From NCBI GenBank assembly GCA_022264855.1, contig JABYQU010000013.1, positions 124,001-188,000 of the forward strand: a stretch of DNA of 64,000 bases, given 5' to 3'. Below the pieces are notes generated by a model. The model made no database searches. It was not told the origin of the DNA and saw only the letters and a list, made by a program, of their open reading frames with translations. Made by a program: the position numbers and the translations under genes. The stretch comes from Lenzites betulinus (lineage: Eukaryota > Basidiomycota > Agaricomycetes > Polyporales > Polyporaceae). This document shows positions 56,809 through 64,000 of this stretch, piece after piece; positions within the stretch are counted from its first letter, which is position 1, and each line of letters begins with the position of its first letter.

Positions 56809-59534
56809 ATGAGCGTTGCGACGCAGAGTATGCCTCCTCCCTCCACGCCAGGCCTTAATGGGAACGGAACGGCAGGACAACCTGCGGACGGCACGAATGG
56901 ACTTCACAAGGAGCCTAAATACGCGAGTGGCCTCATCCTCCCCCCGCCCGAGCTCAAATGTGCGTGCACTAGTTTAAATGAAACCTCGTGCAGACTGCTA
57001 ACGCACCTCTGCGCTACCCAGCCGTGATCGACCGCACGGCGCAGTTCGTGGCGCGCTCCGCGAACCCGCCCCAGTTCGAGGACAAGATCCGCGAGAACCA
57101 GCGTGGGGACCCAAAGTTTGCGTTCCTCAACCCCGCGGACCCTTACCATGCATACTACAGACACCGCATGGACAAGATCGCCCGCGGTGAGCTGGAGGAG
57201 GAGGCCGCGCCGAAGGAGGCGGAGAAGGCCCCCGAGGAGGTCGTCGAGGCCGTCCCCGTGGACATGGGCGAGGAGCCGCCCGTGCCGGAGTTCGTCCTGA
57301 ACATCCCGAATATCAGCGCGATTGACTTGTGCGTCGCGGTTCTTGCGCTTTGGGGAGGTGGTGTGCGGGTCCTGACGTGTGTGTTTGGACGACAGGGACA
57401 TTATGAAACTTACCGCGCTGTTCACGGCGCGACGGGGCCGCCCGTTCCTCGCCGCGCTCTCTACGCGCGAGGGGCGCAATTACCAGTTCGACTTTTTGCG
57501 GCCGACGCATTCGCTGTTTGGGTACTTCAACAGGTTGGTGGACCAGTACTCGAAAGTCCTCCTGCCTAGTAAGGAGATGCTCGCGCAGCTGAAGGAACGC
57601 ACGCATGACGGTGCACGCTGGAAAGACCTCGAGGTCGCGCGCAAACGTGCGCGGTGGCAGCAATTGAAGGCAGAGCAGGACAGGAAGCGCGAGGACGACA
57701 AAGAGGCGGAGCGGAGTGAGTATTTCGCGCTAGGTGGTCTTCCAAATTTAGCTCTGTTACTAACGTTGTATTACAGTTGCGTTCGCCGAAATTGACTGGA
57801 ACGACTATGCCATCGTCCAGACGATTGAATTCACTGCCGCTGACGCCAACGCAGAACTCCCACCTCCCATGAGCGTGCAGGAGGTAGAGAGCATGACGCT
57901 CGCGCAGAAGCGCATGGCGGCCATGATCATGGAGACCACCGCAGAAGACGTCGAGGCTCACCGTGCGCGCCAAGCTGCCGCAGAGGCGGAGGCGGCTGCC
58001 GCGGTGGGTGGTTCTGGTGGACAGGACGACGACGACACCGCTATGGAGCAGAGTGACGATGAGGACGACGAAGTCAAGGAACGCAAGCGTCGCGAGGACG
58101 TGGAGAGGGAGAGGGAGATCGAACGGGCGCGGGCTATCCAGGCCAGCTCGTTGGAAGCCGGCGGCCCTATGAAGATCAAGACGGACTATGTCCCCAAGCG
58201 TAAGCCTGGTGCTCTGACTGATCGTGTGGCGTGGTGCTCACGAAAGGTTTTATTCTAGTTCACAAAAAGGGCGCCGAGAAGCTTACCACCTGCTCAATTT
58301 GCGGGCAGCAAATTCCCGTCGACGAGCTGCAAGAGCACATGCGTATCGAGCTGCTCGACCCGAAATGGAAGTCCCAGCGCGATGCGCTCGAAGCACGCAA
58401 GGCCCAGGCATCAGAGCTGCAGCGTGGTGCGAACGTTGTCTCGTCGCTCAAGAATCTCGCGCGCACGCGTGTGGATATCTTCGGTGCAGAGGCGGACGAG
58501 GAGAAGCGGAAGAAGGAGGAGGAAGAGGAGCGCCTGCGCCAACGCGAGCGCGAGAAGGTCGTCTGGGACGGCCACACCGCGTCCAAGGCAAACACGGTCG
58601 ACAAGTTCTCGACGAACGTCAATTTCGACGAGCAGATCGCTGCTATTCACCGCGCGAAGGGTCTCGGACCGTACGTGCTCGACCTCTTTTTTCGCTAACT
58701 AACGATGGCTCACGTTCACCCATTCACACAGGCAAGAAGCCAACGCCATCGGGCCCGGTATTGGTCCTTCGGCCGTCCCCGCACCCCTCAACTCCCTTCC
58801 TCCTGCGCCTTCCTCGCTCCCACAACCCCCCAGCGGGTCTAACCCCGCTTACTCCGCCGCCACCGTCTCCTCGGGCCCCCAGCCCGCCTCGCTCTTCCCC
58901 CAGCCGTCGCCCGTCATGCTCCCCCCTCTGCACTACCAGGGCATGGACGCCGCGCAGCCGTTTGGCTACCAGCCGCCGCCTCCCGGGGCGCCGATGATGC
59001 ACCCCGCGCGCGCAGCGGCGATGTCTGCGCCGATGCCCGGCGGGCCGCAGGCGGGCATGGTGCGCAGCGCGGACGAGATGGAGGGCGGGCAGGAGGACGG
59101 CGTGCCGCCTGCGAAGCGGCAGCGCGTCGCGAAGCTGCCGGGTGGCGCGTTCTACCCCGAGCAGGACTGGATCAGCATGCACCCTGTACGTCCATTCTTG
59201 TCCCTGTCCTTATCTGGTCTAGAGGGGAGAGTACTGACAAGGAATGTTGCAGCACACGATCGCGCTGCGGGTGCAGCTCCCGAACGAGCCCGCGCGGCCG
59301 GAGTGGAAGTTCGACGGGACGGTGGTGACGATCCCGGACCTGCCGCTGAACCTGCTCGTGTCGACGCTGCGGGACCGCATCCTGCAGCACACGGGGAGCA
59401 CGGTGGGCGCGTCGAAGATCCGGCTCGCGTACGAGGGCAAGATGCTCCCGAACATGCACACCATCGCGGCGTACAACCTCGAGGACGAGGACCTGATCGT
59501 GGTGAGCGTGCGCGACGAGAAGAAGAAAAAGTAG
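56809..59534 (+). CDS. PRP21: Splicing factor 3A subunit 1 (Prp21 / SF3a120)
   Basis: Seven exons: 56809-56959, 57022-57328, 57396-57715, 57777-58199, 58259-58670, 58732-59185, 59253-59534, giving 782 aa. SF3A1 is part of the U2 snRNP and is needed for pre-spliceosome assembly. SURP module 1 (about residues 51-93) shows VIDRTAQFVARSANPPQFEDKI. SURP module 2 (about 154-205) shows LTALFTARRGRPFLAALSTRE. A central charged region follows, then CSICGQQIPVDELQEHMRIELLDPKW. A Pro-rich segment comes next, and a C-terminal ubiquitin-like domain (about 690-782) with NLLVSTLRDRILQHTGSTVGASK, ending KKKK. Human SF3A1 has the same order and also ends in basic residues. Each intron is GT-AG and restores the family sequence. 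Confidence 0.96.
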
Positions 59535-59926
59535 GCGGCTGGCGGTGCTCGTTCTGCGTCTTCTGCTCGCGCTTTGTCGGCGATACGGTTCGTGTTGTAC
59601 TTCTTACCTTGTCTATGTAATGCTTCAGATCTTAGTTTGCGCGTGCGTGCTTGAGACATGTGCGGGGCATTTCAAAGCGAAGACATGGGTGACTACCTTG
59701 ACCAAGCCCAAGGATATTTCCGTAAGGTCACTATCGCCAACTGTTCAATATCTTGGCATGTTATCATACGTCCTTTGTCATGGGCAAACCCTCATATCCT
59801 CCATCACGACGATCAACAGTCTCTGGTACTACAGTATTATACAAACCGGCCGAATCCAAAACGAGCCCACCACAGAACAAAAGCATGCATGAAGGGGATG
59901 ATGCTGCCGAAAACGCGAGGGGGCCC
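59535..59926. other. Convergent 3' intergenic region
   Basis: 392 bp between the stops of SF3A1 (+) and the UBC6-like gene (-). Nothing else is recognised. Confidence 0.5.
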
Positions 59927-61322
59927 TCACAGGACCCGCCGACAGACGAGCGCGAACAGCAGCACCAGCAACACGCATATGGTCGTGTCGAGGATGATAG
60001 GTGGCCGGCGGGGCGTCGTCTGCCGTAGCGCCGCCGCGAGCGCGGGCTGGGGCGTGCCTTCGCGGGTCACAGGCTGGGACGACTGTGTTGACTGGGATGG
60101 TGGCGGCGGCGCAGGTGCGGGTGCAGGTGCGGGTGCGGGTGTACGCGGCGGCGTGAAGGTCTGCGAGAAGATGGGCGCGTGCGCGCCTGGCCGTGTTGGC
60201 TTGGGTGCAACGAGCGGAATGGGTCGCGAGATAATCGCGGGCTCGGCCGCGGGAATGGGTGCAGGCTCGGCGACGGTGACCGGCACATGGGCTCCCTCGG
60301 TTGTATGCGCGGCAGAGGTGGTATCTGGAGATGTTGCGCTGGCCTCTTCTACGACAGTTGACGTCGTCTTCTCTGTCGAGATCGCTTCGCTGGAGTCAGA
60401 CGAGCTGCTGCCCGTGCTGGCCCCGGCCTCCGGGGGATCGGGCAGGTGCTCAATGTTTGGGCAATTGCAGCGTGGACATATCCAGTCGCGAGAGCTGCGA
60501 TAGAGGGTCAAGCCGTATACGTGAGGCGGAGGTAAGACGGATGACGTACAGCGCAGCGAGACGCTTGCGCTCGGCGGATGGATACTCGATCGCGCCGACC
60601 CCTGTAGCGGCGGTTCCCTTGAGGGGAAAGAAGCCTTGGAGACCAATGATAGCTGCAGGTTGTACGTTGAGAACTGGACGGAACGTGCCGGCGTATGCTT
60701 AACTTACCCGTCCGGACGCCCCACGCAGGTTGCCATAACTCTTCGTGATCTGCACGGGGAGCGTGAGTGGCTCACGCCAGGTGGACCTAGCAGTTTACGC
60801 ACAGTTCGTGAAGCTGATGCAAATCTGTGAGGTGGTTAGACAGCCGAGCGGAGAACGTAGAATGCCTCGGTGTGCATACCTTGGTGTTCAGCTCAAACCG
60901 CCCATTTGGGGTGAGCATCATGATTGCGGGTGGACGGAAAGGGTATTCGGAAGGGAGTAGTATGCGGAAGTGATACAGCCCTCCCTCAAACTCCGTCCCG
61001 GCTGGACCACGGATGGTGCAATGCCACTCCTACCGTAGCGAGTCAGTATGTGTCCCATATGAGACCCCAGTCATAGCTATGCTCACAAAGATGTCATCCT
61101 GAGCCGTTGAACAGTCAGATGGTGCATACATGAACCCACATATAGCTGACATACCTCTAGGGGCGCCGCAGCGTAGTCTGTGCAGGGGTCATTGGCGAGC
61201 TCTCTAGCCTCCTGCATGATACGCTTGACAGCTAACTTGCCGATGAGCCCCTCCCAGCTTTCGATCATGGCCACTCTGTACTCACCGGAATTGTTCTTGT
61301 TCAGACCGGCACGGGCCGCCAT
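59927..61322 (-). CDS. Tail-anchored ubiquitin-conjugating enzyme E2 of the UBC6/UBE2J type
   Basis: Eight exons (minus): 61322-61286, 61231-61155, 61098-61087, 61029-60880, 60824-60803, 60749-60708, 60652-60550, 60494-59927, giving 336 aa. Ubc6/UBE2J enzymes act in ER-associated degradation. NSAVKRIMQEARELANDP, DDIFEWHCTIRGPAGTEFEGG and PPAIMMLTPNGRFE lead to the active-site Cys94 in KICISFTN. HEELWQPAWGVRTAIIGLQGF follows, close to human UBE2J1. After the UBC fold is CPRCNCPNIEHLPDPPEAG, then a Pro/Ala-rich linker with PAPAPAPAP repeats. A C-terminal hydrophobic anchor (IILDTTICVLLVLLFALVC) ends RRVL. Exon 3 is only 12 nt (DDIF) and exon 5 only 22 nt. Both are required to rebuild the conserved fold. 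Confidence 0.93.
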
Positions 61323-62704
61323 AATGGCTATGTGTCAACTGAGAAAGTATCCGAGGCAAGAGCAGCACGAAGGAGAAGAGGCCGACGGAGATGAAGAGCG
61401 GAGGGAGGAAGGGTCTGCTGCCGCCTCGACCCGGGGCCGTTTCTTGGTGATTTCTGTAGGCGCCCATAGACGTGGAGCCACGTGCCGTACCCGATCGGGA
61501 CAACCGACATTTTGGAGACCAGTCTCGAGTCTTCGACCAACACCATCCACCTCTGCACGCTGTCCAAGGTGCGCTTGGCCACTGCTCTGTGCTCTTACGC
61601 GAACTAAACGGAACTTCTCGCTCGTCTCCGCTTGCTTGGAATCCGATTTATTGAGCAAGTAGACCGCCGGCGAGGGTGACAGGTGCGATGTATATCGAGA
61701 AGCTCAAAGTCCGGCCGCGCCAAGGTGTGTGGTTCGGCCGTATATGAATTGCAGCTGCTGATGCTTTGTGATTCGTGGCGTAACAGTGGCCGCTGTTCGG
61801 CCGTGCACACCGCAGTTTGCAGCTATGCTGGCGTGCTGGTCCGCTACCGAGGACGTTATGTCTACCAGTTCATGTGCCGAGTCTGCAAAAGCGCTGCTGA
61901 CGTGCATGCGGAGTGCGGTGAGTCCATCCCTGTACGAAGTATGCGGTATATGTTGTAACATCAGTCGGTCGTAGCCCGCCCCCACGCGCCGGCACAAGCC
62001 TACCATCAACTACCACCTTGCACGCCTGGGCAAGACGCTGAACTAAACAAACATGTTTGTGCCGGTTGGCTCTTCACAAACCCTTTCGCTTGCCATGGAA
62101 GTGGTCGATCTTCCCTATCCTACGAGAATAGACTTATGTCGACGTCGGTGTACAGTATGCCAATTAATCCGTTCCGGGGACCGCTCACCTCCGCAGTCCG
62201 GCTCCTCGGAAAACTGCGCTCTCCAGCTACTTGTTTTACTATTGCCGCAGCATCCCCTTCCAGAGCTATCGATAGCTTTGCTGAGTCAGGATATCGACAC
62301 CGACACGTAGATGACCGTTCAGAGTGACTGCGGCAAACAGTGCCCTCCGAAGACCGAGACAGGCTGTCTTACTCCGCCTGAAGCCCTCCCCTCCGGGTTT
62401 AAAATACGCCTGCATCGCCGTGCCACGTAAGGTGCCTGTTCAGACCGTTCAATGCATATATGTGTGTCGTAGGGGGTCCAGCGTCGCGGCTCTGCGTTGT
62501 AGTGTGCCCAAAAGAGCGAGCTTGCGCGTTGTTGTGGCATGTTGTGCTGAGTCACGCGGCGCGGACGCGCGTGAGGCGCGCCGTTTCCTGGCTCCTTCAA
62601 GTTCATTGTCGACCACCACCATCTCTGTTGTTCTCGTCGCCCGACTTCCACGCCGCTCGCCCTACCGTCGCCCCAGTTTTCTAAACACCTACACCGAAGC
62701 CAAT
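61323..62704. other. Intergenic region between the UBC6-like gene and ATG8
   Basis: 1.4 kb between two divergent starts. A frame on the minus strand (61503-61282, 73 codons) begins upstream of the E2 start and overlaps it out of frame; it encodes a hydrophobic helix. A short palindrome AGCTATCGATAGCT lies near 62264-62277. No gene is convincingly supported. Confidence 0.4.
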
Positions 62705-63307
<603 letters not shown>

Positions 63308-63845
63308 ATGCATCTATTGTCGCCCGACCCGTCGTCTTCCCGGAGTTTCCGGGTCCTCCGTTGCGGCATAGCAGACGCGGACTTCCTCGACAGCATAGAT
63401 ACCGGCCGGGTGCATACTTCTGGATTCCTTCCTTTCCATCTTCATCCGCAGACCCCATCCGGCGCCGCCTCCTCTGTCTACTGCCGCAGTCACCTCCTCC
63501 TTGTGTTCCAGATGGTCGTATGCAGGAATTGATATATCTCGCCATCCCGTTTGCTTCTTTTGGATGGGCGCACTGTATTTTACCTCAGCTTGTATCTTCT
63601 CAGATCGCAGCTACTGAATGGATAATGATATGTGTACATACGGATACGAGGACGACATCATAGTCGACGAAGGTACATGCTGTGGGTCTGGTGGCATGAT
63701 ACGGATACGAGGACGACATCATAGTCGACGAAGGTACATGCTGTGGGTCTGGTGGTACCTCCAGACTCTGAGGTACGCGGCGCTAACCAGGTTTTGTCTT
63801 TGGAGTTCACCGCCACTGTTGCCATGGATCATTGAATCTCACTGA
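63308..63845. other. Region downstream of ATG8
   Basis: It contains the ATG8 3' UTR and a 57-bp direct tandem duplication (annotated separately). I see no gene. Confidence 0.5.
63638..63755. repeat. 57-bp direct repeat, two tandem copies
   Basis: Copies at 63638-63694 and 63699-63755 are identical over 57 bp, starting ATACGGATACGAGGACGACA and ending GGGTCTGGTGG. They are separated by four bases (period 61). Perfect identity suggests a recent duplication, or an assembly artefact. Confidence 0.9.
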
Positions 63846-64000
63846 ATGGCCTCCCTCTTCAACGTTTTGACGTCCAACATTTCCCGAGCGACTGAACGTT
63901 TGAACTTTAGCCTGGTAACGGAATAGTTATCTTGGAGGTTCAAGCACTCACGATCTGTCTCTCAGCCCGTAATTCATTACTTAGTACGCGCGTATGTAAG
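63846..64000 (+). CDS. Possible start of a further gene, truncated by the window edge
   Basis: An ATG at 63846 opens a short frame MASLFNVLTSNISRATERLN that reaches a candidate donor GTAACG at 63915, after FSL. The composition looks protein-like, but no family is recognised and the continuation is outside the window. It could be chance. Confidence 0.2.

Noticed and set aside
61328..61582. Minus-strand frame containing SKMSVVPIGYGTWLHVYG
   Set aside because: It looks protein-like but has no upstream ATG in frame at its 5' end and ends just before the E2 start; I could not build a consistent gene.

Overview
The window is nuclear DNA of a filamentous basidiomycete, most likely an Agaricomycete. 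Protein genes are broken by many GT-AG introns, mostly 45-70 nt. Housekeeping genes sit close together on both strands, coding DNA is GC-rich, and several proteins have their best remembered counterparts in fungi (Ssb-type Hsp70, Cms1, Mrpl31, Atg8, TmpA-like). There is no bacterial, viral or organellar signature. All gene models were assembled by eye from splice signals, frame continuity and remembered family motifs; no search or alignment was run.

Layout. 1-1072 is the 3' part of an SSB-type HSP70. 1.4-2.8 kb is RFC2 (-), sharing a short divergent promoter with the CAF-1 large subunit (3.0-6.1 kb, +). SPC24 (-, 6.3-7.2) follows, then CRM1/XPO1 (+, 8.1-12.2), with 17 exons. 12.2-25.7 kb is a very GC-rich, gene-poor block. 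It holds MCTS1/TMA20 (13.7-14.5), two small paralogous proteins that each carry two complete Zn2Cys6 clusters (15.4-16.2 and 19.9-20.7), and an SRR1-like gene (22.2-24.1). 24.1-27.8 kb looks gene-free and contains a less GC-rich island with inverted repeats. 27.8-28.7 is an unknown acidic, Ser/Pro-rich protein (-). CDC27/APC3 (29.5-32.5) and CCT1/TCP1 (32.8-34.9) follow, both (-). Then come two unrecognised proteins (-): 277 aa at 35.4-36.5 and about 1013 aa at 37.4-41.1. Next are an ATG38/NRBF2-like gene (+, 41.3-43.3), MOG1 (-, 43.7-44.3) and NDC80 (+, 44.6-47.4). A 2 kb GC-rich gap leads to a TmpA-like membrane oxidoreductase (+, 49.4-51.8). The right end holds an ERI1-like exonuclease (-, 52.9-54.4), CMS1 (+, 54.9-56.0), MRPL31 (-, 56.1-56.6), SF3A1/PRP21 (+, 56.8-59.5), a tail-anchored UBC6/UBE2J-type E2 (-, 59.9-61.3) and ATG8 (+, 62.7-63.3).

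The identifiable genes serve chromosome duplication and segregation (RFC2, CAF-1, SPC24, NDC80, CDC27), nuclear transport (CRM1, MOG1), protein folding and ER quality control (SSB, CCT1, UBC6-like), translation and ribosome assembly (MCTS1, MRPL31, CMS1), splicing (SF3A1) and autophagy (ATG8, ATG38-like). They do not form a dedicated cluster. The most unusual items are the pair of double-zinc-cluster mini-proteins with matching intron positions, a short poly(A)-tailed retroposed insertion with a 14-bp target duplication, a 59-bp near-perfect palindrome, and several splicing oddities: a GC-AG intron, a 35-nt intron, a 12-nt exon and a terminal exon whose only coding content is the stop.
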